This document shows, piece by piece, positions 9,735 through 19,769 of a stretch of DNA of 64,000 bases. The DNA is taken from the NCBI GenBank assembly GCA_963708795.1, contig CAVPUH010000005.1:1-64000 (forward strand), written 5' to 3'. The stretch is from DAIQRJ01 sp963708795 (GTDB lineage Bacteria > Actinomycetota > Actinomycetes > Propionibacteriales > DAIQRJ01). Position 1 is the first letter of the stretch, and every line of letters starts with the position of its first letter. The notes under the pieces were generated by a model, which saw only the letters and a list, made by a program, of their open reading frames with translations, searched no databases and was not told the origin of the DNA. A program made the translations under genes and the position numbers.

Positions 9735-10502
9735 GTGGTCATCACCGAGGATCGCGGGGCCGTCCGGCACGTCGTCCTGAACCGCCCCGAGAAGCGCAAC
9801 GCGCTCAACCGGAGCTCGTCGAGGCGATCGGCGCGGCGCTGCGCGACGCGGCCGCCGACCCGGACGTGCGGGTCGTCGTCCTCCGCGGCAACGGGCCGGT
9901 GTTCTCCGCCGGCATGGACGTCGGCCGCGCTCGCCGGCCTCGCCGGCGCGCCGCACTCGCTGCGGCCGTTCCGCCGGATCTGCCTGGACGCCTGGAACCT
10001 CGCCGAGGAGATGCCCAAGCCGACGATCTGCGCGATCCACGGCGCCTGCCTCGGCGGCGCGCTGGAGCTCGCGCTGGCCTGCGACCTGCGGGTGATGACC
10101 GAGGACGCGGTGGTCGGCCTGCCCGAGACCAAGCTCGGCCTGGTGCCGGACCTCGGCGGGTCGAGCCGGCTGCCCCAGATCGTGGGCGTCGGCCGCGCGA
10201 AGGAGATGATCATGACCAGCCGCGTGATCGGCGCCGTCGACGCCGAGCGCTACGGGCTGGCCAACCGCATCGGCCCGAGCCTGGACGCGCTGGTCGACGA
10301 GCTCGCCGCAGAGCTGCTCGGCTGCTCGCCGATCGCCGTCGGGCTGGCCAAGCGCCTGATCGACGCGTCGGCGCGGCCCGCGCTGTCGACGACGCTGGAG
10401 CTCGAGGTCACCGCGCAGGAGCTGTGCGCCCGCACCGAGGACCTGGTGGAAGGCGTGCGCGCGGCCGCCGAACGCCGCGCGCCCGACTTCAAGAACCGAT
10501 AG
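9735..10502 (+). CDS. Enoyl-CoA hydratase/isomerase (crotonase family)
   Basis: This is a crotonase-fold enzyme, probably hydrating enoyl-CoA in fatty-acid breakdown. Visible motifs are LNRPEKRNALN, the first oxyanion segment GPVFSAGMDV, the second GACLGGALELALACD (one catalytic Glu) and GLPETKLGLVPDLGGSSRL (second Glu). The C-terminal helices match the family and the length is about 255 residues. A GTG at 9735 starts it, in a gap of only 14 bp from the divergent membrane-protein gene. A missing C near 9811 and an extra G near 9924 break the frame; repair gives NALNPELVEAIG and GMDVAALAGLAG. The last 14 bp overlap the convergent gene. Confidence 0.88.
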   Translation: MVITEDRGAVRHVVLNRPEKRNALNRSSSRRSARRCATRPPTRTCGSSSSAATGRCSPPAWTSAALAGLAGAPHSLRPFRRICLDAWNLAEEMPKPTICAIHGACLGGALELALACDLRVMTEDAVVGLPETKLGLVPDLGGSSRLPQIVGVGRAKEMIMTSRVIGAVDAERYGLANRIGPSLDALVDELAAELLGCSPIAVGLAKRLIDASARPALSTTLELEVTAQELCARTEDLVEGVRAAAERRAPDFKNR

Positions 10503-11945
10503 GCGACTTGCCCTTGCGGGCGCCGAACAGCTTCGCCTTGACCAGGTAGGCGCCGCCCGCCTTGACGACGACGGGCTTCTTGTGGCCCTTGACCAGCACG
10601 GACACGCGGCCCTTGCCGACCTGGGTGACGGTGCCGTCGCAGCGGTCCTGGGTGATGAACGTCGCGTCTGCGCGCGGTCGCGGTCGACGCGCCGCCGAGC
10701 GTGCGGAAGAAGCCCTTGGCCACCAGCGAGAGCGCCCGGACGACGCCCTTGGCCGGCGCGCTCGGCTTCGTGCACGTCGCCGCGGCGCCGGAGGGCGTGT
10801 CCAGCCGCAGGTCGGTCGAGATCTCCGTCGTCTTCTTCTTGGCCGCCTTCTGGCGGATGGTGAAGACGCCCGCCTTGATGCGCGCCGACTGGACCTTCGC
10901 CGCTTGCTCGACGCGGCGTAGGAGTTGGCCGCCGCGGAGACCTCGAGCTCGCCCTTGCGCGCGTCGACGGTCGCGCCGACCGGGAGCGTGGCCGCGCCCT
11001 TGAGCGGGATGAAGCCGCCGTCCTGCAGCAACGGAACGGCCGGGCAGCTTCACGAACACCTCGCCGGAGATCGTCTTGACCTGCGCGCGTCTCGCCCGCG
11101 CTCGATCGGCAGGTTGGCCGACGGCAGGACCTCGCAGGCGTCGCCGACGCCGTCCTTGTCGGCGTCCGCCTGGTTGGTGTTGGCGTTCGCCGGGCAGTTG
11201 TCGGTGGCGTCGGGCACGCCGTCCTTGTCGCCGTCGGGGATCGGCGCCGGCGGCGACGGCACCGGGACGAAGTAGTCGCGCACGCGCGGGCGTGCGGGTC
11301 GATGCGGCCGTACGCGTCGATGGCGAACGCCTGCAGCGAGTGGTTGCCCGGCGTCCGGCCGCGCTGGGCTGGAACGGGCTCGTGCAGTTCGTCGAGCGTC
11401 TTGTCGACGATGCACTGGAAGCCCGTGATGTACGGGTGCGTGCTGTTGAGCTCGAAGTTCGGGCCGATCGTCGGTGTCCGGCTGATCGAAGGTCGAATAG
11501 GCGATGTCGTCGATGTCGAAGTCGCCGAGGCCCATGGCCGTCGTCACGTAGGAGCGGACGGACTCGATCGCCTGTCGAGGCCAGGACGACCGGCACCCAC
11601 GCGCCGGTCCCGCTGACCATCTGCGGCGACGTCGCAGGCGCTGCCCGCGCAGCCTTCGAACGCCGATCTCGGCGCCCTTGGGCACGCGGACGAAGAACTC
11701 GACGGTGCGCTGCGCGCTCGGCGAACTGCAACAGCATGGGACTGCAGGGCAGGTGCGCGTACCGGCCACCGTCGCGCCCGCCGGCCTGGCACGATCGCGG
11801 CCGTGCACTCCGACGGCGTGATCGTCGCGTCGGCGTTGGAGATCCCCTTGTCGAACGTCAGGAGCGTCGGCCCCGGGGTCTCCTGGGCCGCGGCGGGAGC
11901 CGCCACGACCAACGCCACCAGCACCGCGGCGACGATCCATCTCAT
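10489..11945 (-). CDS. Secreted thrombospondin-type-3 repeat protein A
   Basis: This is a secreted protein with a signal peptide (MRWIVAAVLVALVVAAPAAA). An N-terminal beta-rich domain contains GLGDFDIDDIAYSTFDQPDT. Calcium-binding type-3 repeats follow (DGDKDGVPDATDNCPANANT, ADADKDGVGDACE). The C-terminal module contains GFIPLKGAATLPVGATVDARKG, KAGVFTIRQK, an ALSLVAKGFFRTLGGASTATARD segment split here for length, and DRCDGTVTQVGKGRVSVLVK. The same module ends protein B. Function is unknown; surface or matrix attachment is an inference from the repeats. There are at least eight frame breaks. The start ATG overlaps the stop of the upstream paralogue as ATGA. Confidence 0.75.
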
Positions 11946-13536
11946 GACTGCTGCCTGCTCCTGAACAACTTGGCCTTGACCAGATACGAGCGCCCGGCGG
12001 TGACGACCCGCGTGGTCTTCGCCGCCCGGGCGAGCACCTTCACCTTGCCCTTGCCGACGTCGGTGCGGGTGCCGTCGCAGCGGTCCTTGGTCGCCCACGT
12101 CGCGTCGGTCGCCGGTGCTGATGCCGGCCGCGCCGACGATCCGGAACAGCCCTTCGCGCGTGCTCGCCGTCAGCCCGCGCACCGTGTTGCTGCCGCGGCC
12201 CTTGATCGGGCCGGAGGTGCTGGAGCTCACGCACGACGCCTCGGCGCCCGGCGCGCTCTCGCAGCGCGAGGTCGGTCGGGAGCTTCTCGCGCGACGTCGC
12301 CGCCACGCGGCTCTGGCGGATCTTGAAGATCCCCGCCGCCACGACCGCCGACTGCGTGCTCCCGCCGGCGCCGAGCTGGCGCCCGTCGACCGTCGAGGCG
12401 AGCGCGATGCGGCCCTTGCGGGTGTCCACGACGGTGCCGACCGGCAGCGACGCCTGGCCCTTCAGCGGCACGAAGCCGGAGATCGGCGCGCTGCTTGAAC
12501 GACCGCAGCGAGGACGACGGGCAGCTTGATGTAGACGTCGCCGCTGAGCACCTCGGCCGTCACGCGCACGCCGGCCACGGGCGGGAGCGCCCCGGAGGGC
12601 GCCGTCTCGCACGCATCCCCCACACCGTCCTCGTCGCCGTCGGCCTGGCCGCGTTGGACACGCGCCGGGCAGTTGTCCTGCGCGTCCGGCACGCCGTCGG
12701 CGTCCGCGTCGGGCGCGGCGGCGCCGGCGCGCCGGCAGCGGCGTGAGGTCGACCGTCCAGCTCCACGACGGCGGGCGTCGGGTCGGGCGTCCCGAACCGG
12801 TCGCGCATCGCCGACGGTGAACGTGTGCGGCCCCGCCGGGAGCCCGTAGGCGGTGAACGGCGGCCGGCAGGCGACCGCGACCGAGCCGTCGAGCGAGCAG
12901 TCGAAGCGGGTGTCGGGCTGGTTGCCCAGGAAGACGAAGCTCGCGTCGGGGCTGCGCGTCACCGCGTCCGGCCGCGCCAGGATCTCGGTGTCGGGCTGGG
13001 CGACCGGGCTGTAGGTGATGTCGTCGACCGAGAAGTCCGGGAAGCACTCACCGCAGTTGACGGTCAGCCGGATCGTGCGGATCTCCGCGCGCCCGAGCGC
13101 GGACTGCACCACCAGCGCGCGGCCGAACGCGCCCGAGACGGGCACCGGCGCCAGCGGGTTCATCCCGGTGGTCGCGGTCGGGTCGCTCGACCACGAGGCG
13201 TCGACGCTCGTCGCCGGACGCGACACCCACAGCGACACCGACGCCTGCGGCTGGGCGAAGCGGATGAACAGCTCGCCGCCGAAGACGTACAGCGAGTGCT
13301 GGCTGGCGACGCCCGGGGAGCTGATCTGCCGCGCAGTCGAGCGGCGCCATCGCCGAGGACCCGCTGCAGAACCCCGGCGCCTCCAGCGTCACCCCCGGGT
13401 AGAACGCGCCGTCGAACGGTCCCGCGTCCGGCACGTTCTCGAAGTCGAGCACGGTCGGCGGCGGCGCCAGCTCCGCCCGGGCCGGCGCCGCGAACAGCGC
13501 GAGGCCGAGCAGCGCCGCGACCAGCGCTCGGATCAC
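11942..13536 (-). CDS. Secreted thrombospondin-type-3 repeat protein B
   Basis: This is a paralogue of the gene downstream. The signal peptide is VIRALVAALLGLALFAAPARA from a GTG at 13536. A jelly-roll-like domain follows (TVLDFENVPDAGPFDGAFYP; IRTIRLTVNCGECFPDFSVD; DDITYSPVAQPDTEI), then an Ig-like stretch (DASFVFLGNQPDTRFDCSLD). Type-3 calcium repeats come next (DADADGVPDAQDNCP, GDEDGVGDACE), and then the shared C-terminal module (GFVPLKGQASLPVGTVVDTR, GIFKIRQSRVA, TREGLFRIVGAAGISTGD). The GTGA/ATGA overlaps on both sides show tight operon structure. Numerous frame breaks are present. The sequence suggests an exported Ca-stabilised surface protein; its partner is unknown. Confidence 0.75.
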
Positions 13537-14497
13537 GAGCACTTCTCGAGCTTGCTCGTCTTCGCGTTGATGCAGCGGTCGGGCTGGGACTTCAGGCCGC
13601 CGACCTTCGCCGTCCAGCGCCGGTACAGACCCGTCGCGCCGTTGCGGTACTTGCCGGTGCCGCCCTGCGCCTTCAGCGTGACCTTCACGGCGATCTCCTT
13701 GCCGGCGGCCACCGCGCGACCCGTGAACTTGGTCAGCGTGAGCGTGCCGGTCTTCTTGGCCGTGATCGTCTGCGAGACGCCACCGGCCTTGGCGACGACC
13801 TTCGCGCCCTTGGGCACGCCGCTCGACGAACAGCTTGGTCAGGACGATCGCCGCTCGCCGAGTTCTGGAACAGCACGCGCGGGGTGACGCTCAGCTTCGG
13901 CGGGCAGCCGGAGTTGCCGATGCCGGCGACCGTCGGGCAGTCGTCGATCGGGTCTAGCGCGCCGTCGTTGTCGGAGTCCGGGAAGAACGTCCAGTTGAGC
14001 GAGATCGGCCCGCCCAGCGCCGGCCGCCCCGCCGACCTGGACCGTGTAGTTCTTCTTGGCCTCGAGCGTCGGGATCAGGTCCTCGCCCCTCGCGTCGGCA
14101 CTGCAGGTCGACCGTGCTTCGTGATCAGCGACGTCTGCGGGTTCCACTCGTAGATCGCGATCGGCGTCGGCGAACGCAGCGCTGGCGCGCAGCTGGAGCG
14201 CCGTAGTCGGTCGGCGGCGCGAGGTCGTACCAGACCGTCTTGCCGAAGGCCGACGCCCGTTGCAGGTCGGTCTGCTCGGCCGCGCCCGCCGCCGAGCGGC
14301 TGCGCCGTCGGCGTTCGGGTTGAAGATGTCGGCCTGGGTCGTCGCCTCGGTCGTGTCGACCGTCGTCGTGAGCTCGGCGCGTGGAGCTCGATCGGCGTCG
14401 AGGCCAGGTAGTTGTCGTTCGCCGGCGGCGCCGCGGCCGCGGCCGCCGGGAAGGAAAGGGCCGCGAGCGCGGCGAGCAGGCTAGGGGCGATGCGCAT
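13533..14497 (-). CDS. Secreted protein with PPC-like N-terminus and Asp-rich Ca repeat
   Basis: This is the first gene of the three-gene secreted cluster. The signal peptide is MRIAPSLLAALAALSFPAAA. It is followed by APPANDNYLASTPIEL, which resembles the opening of pre-peptidase C-terminal (PPC) beta-sandwich domains. EDLIPTLEAKKNYTVQVGG fits the same fold. A calcium repeat (DSDNDGALDPIDDCPTVAGI) and a C-terminal beta module (GAKVVAKAGGVSQTITAKKT, GTGKYRNGATGLYRRW) complete it. It ends SKLEKCS, with the stop overlapping the next start. Breaks occur near 14360, 14290, 14190, 14105, 14020 and 13825. Function is unknown; export is clear. Confidence 0.7.
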
Positions 14498-14571
14498 CTT
14501 GATCCTCACTCGAACACACACGGGGCAAGCACGTCAACCCGCCACGGCGTGCCGAAGTCGCGGTGGCGCGC

Positions 14572-15560
14572 CTACCAGGTATGGCCGACCAGCACCGGCT
14601 CCGGACGCAACTCGACGCCGAAGGCCGAGCGCACCCCGTCCGCCAGCTCGCGCGCCAGGGCCATCAGCTCGGCCGTCGTGGCCTCGCCGCGGTTGACGAG
14701 CGCGAGCGTGTGCTTGGTCGAGATCCCGGCTCGGCCGTCGCCGTAGCCGCGGGAGAAGCCGGCGTGCTCGATCAGCCACGCCGCCGAGGTCTTGATCCGG
14801 CCGTCCGGCTCCGGCCAACCCGGCGGGTCACCGGGTAAGCGTGCGTACTCCGCCGGGTCCAGGATCGGGTTGGTGAAGAACGAGCCGGCGCTCACCGAGT
14901 CCGGGTCGCCCGGGTCGATCACCATGCCCTTGCCGCGCCGCAGCTCCAGGACCGCCTCGCGCGCCGCGGGCAGCTCGACCTGGTAGCCGACCGGCACGTC
15001 CAGCGCTGCGCGCGAGCTCGGCGTAGCGGATCGGCAGCGAGAAGCTCGACCGCGTCAACCGGAACGCGACCGCGAGGACCGTCCAGCGGTCGCGGTACTT
15101 GAAGCGCGAGCTGCGGTAGCCGAAGCGGCACGCCTCGGCGTCGAGCGTGTCCACCGCCCGCGCCTCGCGGTCGTAGACCCGCACCCACGCGATCGTCTGC
15201 GCCACGTCCTGCCCGTAGGCGCCGACGTTCTGGATCGGCGTCGCGCCGGTCGAGCCGGGGATGCCGGACAGGCACTCGATCCCCGCCAGGCCCGTCTGCA
15301 CGCAGTGCGCGACCACGTCGTCCCAGGGCTCGCCCGCCTGCACGACCACCAGCTCGCCGTCGACGTCGATCCCGCGTCGTGCGCACCAGCACGACCGTCC
15401 CGTCGACGCCCTCGTCGGCGATCACGACGTTCGATCCGCCCGCCAGGACCAGCGCCGGATCGTCGGCCACGGCGGCGATCAGCTCGTCCTCGGTCTCGAC
15501 CGTGACGACGCGGTCCGCGGGGCCGCCCAGGCCGAGCGTGGTGAGGGCGGCGAGCCGCAT
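14572..15560 (-). CDS. murB: UDP-N-acetylmuramate dehydrogenase
   Basis: MurB reduces UDP-GlcNAc-enolpyruvate to UDP-MurNAc with FAD and NADPH, an early cytoplasmic step of peptidoglycan synthesis. FAD-binding motifs are clear: TTLGLGGPAD, LVLAGGSNVVIAD and SGIPGSTGATPIQNVGAYGQ. The catalytic serine lies in SAGSFFTNPIL and the late glutamate region near KHTLALVNRGEAT. The reconstructed length is about 329 residues. The ATG at 15560 opens MRLAALTTLGLGGPAD and lies 31 bp from the divergent cofD start. Frame breaks near 15375 and 15005 divide it into three readable pieces. Because murB is essential, these breaks must be sequence errors. Confidence 0.95.
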
Positions 15561-15591
15561 GCGCCGCCGCACCTTATAAGGTGGCGCGCTC

Positions 15592-16485
15592 GTGACAGAA
15601 GTCGTGCTGCTCGCCGGGGGCACTGGAGGCGCGAAGCTGGCCCGCGGCCTGCTCGACGAACTCGGGCCCGAACTCGTCGTGATCGCCAACACCGGCGACG
15701 ACGTGGAGCTCTACAACGCCCACGTGAGCCCGGATCCCGGACCTGGTCACGTTCTGGCTCGCCGACCAGATCGACGAGCGCGGCTGGGGCATCAAGGACG
15801 ACACGTTCCACGCCATGGACCAGCTGCGCGCGCTCGGTGAGCAGCCGTGGTTCAACCTCGGCGACCGCGACCTGGCGATCGGCCTGCACCGCAAGCAGCG
15901 GCTGGACGCGGGCGGGCGGCTGACGCACTCGATCGACGAGCTGCGGCGCGCGTTCGGCGTGCCCGCGCGGGTGCTGGTGCCGACCGACGACCCGCTGCGC
16001 ACCTACATCCGCTCCTCCGGCCGCTGGCACGCCTTCCAGGAGTTCATGATCCGCATCCGCAGCCCGCTGGAGGACGTCGAGTACCGCTGCGCGCGCGAGC
16101 CGGTGGCCACGCCGGAGGCGCTGGAGGCGATCCGCGAGGCGCGGGCGATCATCATCGGCCCGTCGAACCCGGTGCTCTCGATCGACCCGATCCTGTGCGT
16201 GCTCTCCGACGCGATCCGCGAGGCCAAGGCGCCCGTGGTGGCCGTCTCCCCGATCGTCGGCGGCAAGATCCTCAAGGGCCCGACCGCGGACTGCCTCGCG
16301 TGGGCCGGCCGGACGCTGGACAGCGACGGCATCGCCGACCACTACGAGGGCCTGATCGCCGGCCTCGTGGCCGATCAGCGCACGGACGCCGTCCCGACGC
16401 TGGAGACCGACGTCGAGCTCAACACGCCGAGGACCGGCGCCGCGTGGCCAACGCGGTCCTCGAGTTCGCCGCCGCGCTAGCGTGA
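15592..16485 (+). CDS. cofD: 2-phospho-L-lactate transferase (F420 synthesis)
   Basis: CofD (FbiA) joins the activated phospholactyl or phosphoenolpyruvyl group to the deazaflavin Fo, making the first F420 intermediate. The N-terminus LLAGGTGGAKLARGLLDEL and NTGDDVELYNAHVSPD are characteristic. NLGDRDLAIGLHRKQRLDAG, IIGPSNPVLSIDPIL and SPIVGGKILKGPTADCL are equally strong. A GTG at 15592 starts it. Breaks at about 15740 and 16430 are the only ones. Its stop overlaps the next gene's GTG (GTGA), giving a cofD-cofC-cofE operon. Fo itself must come from genes outside the window. Confidence 0.95.
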
Positions 16486-17119
16486 GTCGCAGGATGCGGA
16501 CGGTCGCGATCCTGCCGGTGAAGACCTTCGGCCGCGCCAAGCAGCGGCTCGGCCGCGCGTTCTCGGACCGCCCGGCGCTGGCCGCCGCGATGGTCGCCGA
16601 CGTGCTGCGAGACGCTGGCGAGCCTGCCCGCGCTGGACGAGGTGATCGTCGTCACCGCCGAGCCGCGACGCCGCCGAGCTGGCGCGCCGTGCCGGCGCAC
16701 GCGTCGTCCACGACCCGGTCGAGGCGGGCCAGTCGGCGGCCGTGCTGCTCGGCATCGAGGCCGCCGCGGCGCCGACCGCGTGCTGCTCGTCCCCGGCGAC
16801 TGCCCGTCGCTGGACGCCGGCGAGGTCACCGCTCTGCTCGCCCACACCGAGCCGGTCGTGATCGTCCCGGACCGCCACGGCCAGGGCACCAACGCGCTGC
16901 TGCTGACGCCGCCGGACGTGATGGCACCCGCGTTCGGCGAGGGCTCGTTCGCCCGCCACGCCGCGCTCGCCGCCGCGGCCGGCGCGACGCTGCGGGTCGT
17001 CGACGTCCCCAGCCTCGGGCTGGACATCGACACCGCGGAGGACCTCGCGGCGCTCACGCCGCGCCCCCGGCATCGGTCCGCGCACGCGCGCGCTGCTCGA
17101 GCAGGCGGCGGTCGCTTGA
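16482..17119 (+). CDS. cofC: 2-phospho-L-lactate (or PEP) guanylyltransferase
   Basis: CofC (FbiD) activates phospholactate or phosphoenolpyruvate with GTP to feed CofD. The N-terminus VAILPVKTFGRAKQRLG is the nucleotidyltransferase signature. VLLVPGDCPSLDAGEV carries the metal-binding aspartate, and PDRHGQGTNALLLTPP and LGLDIDTAEDLAAL follow. Length after repair is about 212 residues. Starts could be the GTG at 16482 (overlapping the cofD stop) or the ATG at 16494. Breaks occur near 16615, 16670, 16770 and 17070; the last one hides the C-terminus (TRALLEQAAVA), which ends in TGA at 17117-17119. Confidence 0.92.
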
Positions 17120-17858
17120 TCGAGCTCACGGCGCTCCCCGGCCTGCCCGAGGTCCGCGCCGGGGACGATCTCGCCGCGCTGCTCGCGCGCCGACGCGGCG
17201 TCGAGCTGACGCGCGACGACGTGCTCGTCGTCGCCCACAAGGTCGTCTCGCAAGGCCGAGGGCCGGACGTCGCGCCTGCGCCGACGTCACCCCGGGCGCG
17301 CGGGCGCTGCGAGCTGGCCGCGCGAGCACGACAAGGACCCGCGCCAGGTCGAGGTCGTGCTCGTCCGAGGCCGCGGAGCTCGTCCGCGCCGACGACGGGC
17401 GGCTGATCTGCCGCACCCGCCACGGCTTCGTGTGCGCCAACGCGGGCGTGGACGCCTCCAACGCGTCCGAGCCGGACTCGCTCGTCCTGCTCCCGCTCGA
17501 CCCCGACGCCTCCGCCCGCGCGCTGCGCGCCGCGCCTGCCCGGCCACCCCGCGGTGATCATCACCGACTCGTTCGGCCGCGCCTGGCGCAACGGCCAGTG
17601 CGAGGTGGCGATCGGCGTCGCCGGGCTCGCGCCGCTGGAGGACTGGCGCGGCCTGCAGGACAGCGCCGGGCGCGAGCTGCACGCGACCGTGATCGCGATC
17701 GCCGACGAGGCCGCGGCCGCCGCCGACCTCGTGCGCGCCAAGGACTCGCGCGAGCCGGCGGTGCGCGTGCGCGGCCTGCAGCGCCACATCACCGCCGGAC
17801 GACGGCCCGGGAGTCGCGCGCGCTGATCCGCGAATTGACTCAGGACCTCTTCACTTAG
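17116..17858 (+). CDS. cofE: Coenzyme F420-0:L-glutamate ligase
   Basis: CofE (the N-terminal part of FbiB) adds glutamates to F420-0 in a GTP-dependent reaction. ELTALPGLPEVRAGDDLAAL, DDVLVVAHKVVSQ, GFVCANAGVDASNA and IITDSFGRAWRNGQCEVAIG are family signatures. The C-terminus is IADEAAAAADLVRAKDSREP followed by VRVRGLQRHITAG. The likely start is a TTG at 17116 that overlaps the cofC stop as TTGA. It is a stand-alone CofE of about 247 residues without the nitroreductase-like domain found in mycobacterial FbiB. Breaks occur near 17255, 17335, 17370, 17540 and 17800. Confidence 0.93.
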
Positions 17859-17935
17859 TAGGACAAGTGTCCATTCCGCCCGAATGGTGGAGCGGGATCG
17901 GCCGATGCACGGGAGGCAAGCCGAATTGAAGTAGT

Positions 17936-17951
17936 GGCACATGGAGGTGCC
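17936..17951 (+). promoter_or_regulatory. Shine-Dalgarno hairpin before S8 protease 2
   Basis: GGCAC (17936-17940) pairs with GTGCC (17947-17951) and exposes ATGGAG in the loop, matching the hairpin at 3989-4004. Farther upstream, AGTGTCCAT (17866-17874) also matches a nine-base word at 3829-3837 before the first protease. That word may belong to a shared promoter or operator. No riboswitch core is present here. Confidence 0.65.
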
Positions 17952-17958
17952 CTGAAAC

Positions 17959-19629
17959 TTGTCTCTTCCCGAAAGCCGCAGCGGCGGGCGTCAGTCGCGC
18001 TCGCGGTCCCGTTCGCCGTCGGCGGTCCGGTCGCGCAAGCGACGCCGAACGCGGCGCGAAACTGCGTCCGCGGCGGCGAAGTCGCCGTCGCGCACCGTGG
18101 TCGCCCTCGCCCAGTTCAAGCCGGGCGTCTCGGAGGCCAAGCGCGCGCGCGCGATCGTCCGTGCCCACCACGGCAAGGTCACCAACGACCTGCCGGCGAT
18201 CGGCGGGCTTCGCGGTCAAGCTCTCGGCCAGCGAGCGCGCGAGTCGCTAAGGGCGCCAAGGGCGTCGCTCAACGTCACGCTCAACACCAAGGTCAAGACG
18301 ACCGCGATCGGCCTGCCGATCCTCGGCCAGGGCACCAGCGGCCCCGCGCGGCCTGCAGACGACGTTCCCGCAGACCGTCGGCGCCACCGCGCTCAACGCG
18401 CAGGGCCTGACCGGCAAGGGCGTCGGCGTGGCCGTCATCGACTCCGGCATCGCCGGCGATCATCCGGACTTCAAGAACGCCGCCGGCGCGATCCCGCGTC
18501 ACCAACGTGGTCGTCAACCCGGCGCCACGCGCTCTCGGGTGACCCGATCGGCCACGGCACGCACGTCGCCGGCATCATCGCCGGCAACTCCAACAACCGC
18601 CCGGCCGGCGACCCGAACAAGGGCGCCTACCAGGGCGTCGCTCCGGACGCCGACATCATCGCGCTCAAGACCGCCGACGACCTCGGCAACTCGACCGTGC
18701 TGGACGTCATCAACGCGCTCCAGTTCGTCGTCGACTACCGCACGACCTCAACATCAAGGTCGTCAACCTCTCGATCTCCTCCGACACGCCGTCCTCCTAC
18801 AAGGACGACCCGCTCGACGCGGCCGTCGAGTTCGTCTGGCACGCCGGCGTCGTCGTCGTCGCCGCCGTCGGCAACCGCGGCGACGCCGCCGACGCCGCGC
18901 AGTACGCGCCGGGCAACGACCCGTTCGTGATCTCCGTCGGCGCGACCGACGAGCACGGCACCGCCGGCACCGACCGACGACACGCTCGCGGACTTCTCGT
19001 CGCGCGGCGTCACGCAGGACGGCTTCAGCAAGCCCGACGTCGTGGCTCCGGGCGCGCACATCACCGCCCCGATGGCCCCGCTCGGCCTGTTCTCGGTCCT
19101 GTGCCCGCAGTGCGTCACCGACTCGCAGTACTTCAAGATGGGCGGCACCTCGATGGCCTCCCCGGTCGTCGCGGGCGCCGCGGCCCTGCTCCTGCAGGCC
19201 CGCCCGGACCTCAACCCGGATCAGGTCAAGGCGCTGCTGGTCAACGGCACCGGTTCGCTGAACGAGCTGAACCTGCAGAAGGCGCTCGCCGGCAACCCGG
19301 GCGCCGGCGCCAACCAGGGCGTCCATCAGAACGACGTCGTGTACGAGACGCTGGTGGCCAACGGCGAGGACCCGACCCGTACCGGCTGGACCAAGGCCTC
19401 CTGGACGAAGGCGTCCTGGACGTCGACCTCGACGACCAAGGCCTCCTGGACCAAGGCGTCCTGGACCAGCGCGATCGCCGCACCGTGGGCGAAGGCGACC
19501 TGGACCTGCGGGACCTGCGAGGCACTGAACTCGACGGCCGCGCTGCTCACGAAGTCGAGCTGGAGCAAGTCCTCCTGGAGCAAGTCCAGCTGGAGCAAGT
19601 CCTCGTGGAGCTCGCACCCGGAATGGTGA
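17959..19629 (+). CDS. Secreted subtilisin-like (S8) serine protease 2 with long Trp-repeat tail
   Basis: This is a paralogue of the protease at 4010. The signal peptide (VALAVPFAVGGPVAQA after repair) and an I9-like propeptide (TVVALAQFKPGVSEAKRARA) precede the catalytic domain. The triad is Asp in VAVIDSGIAG, His in GHGTHVAGIIAGN and Ser in GGTSMASPVVAGA. The C-terminus has about ten tryptophan repeats (W-T-K-A-S, W-S-K-S-S) and ends SSHPEW. The start is probably a TTG at 17959, eight bases after the SD hairpin, because the paralogue's ATG aligns there. Breaks are seen near 17990, 18210, 18265, 18350, 18500, 18535, 18750 and 18975. A c-di-GMP turnover gene follows 140 bp downstream. Confidence 0.92.
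19387..19626 (+). repeat. Tryptophan-repeat tail of S8 protease 2
   Basis: The encoded tail has W-T-K-A-S repeats (WTKASWTKASW), a variant block (WAKATWTCGTC), and then four tandem W-S-K-S-S units before SSHPEW. Tryptophans recur every five residues. The DNA repeat unit is about 15 bp (tggagcaagtcctcc). Compared with the shorter tail at 5406, the repeat number clearly varies between paralogues. Confidence 0.85.
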
Positions 19630-19680
19630 GCCACGAGCGCGCCTCCTGGGGCGGAAAGAACGGCTAACCGACACGCTCAT

Positions 19681-19708
19681 CCGACGCGAGCCTCCGGGCT
19701 CGCGTCGG
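19681..19708 (+). terminator. Hairpin terminator after S8 protease 2
   Basis: CCGACGCGAGCC (19681-19692) pairs perfectly over 12 bp with GGCTCGCGTCGG (19697-19708) around a four-base loop and is followed by TCGTTAA. It separates the protease from the GGDEF-EAL gene. Confidence 0.75.
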
Positions 19709-19769
19709 TCGTTAACGGCAGCCGAATTCCGGCTCAAATCTGGACCGCTTCGCGGCCGATCACACGGGT

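Noticed and set aside
17859..17958. Second c-di-GMP riboswitch before S8 protease 2
   Set aside because: Neither GGCAAACC nor GGACGCAAAGCC occurs; only the SD hairpin and AGTGTCCAT are shared.
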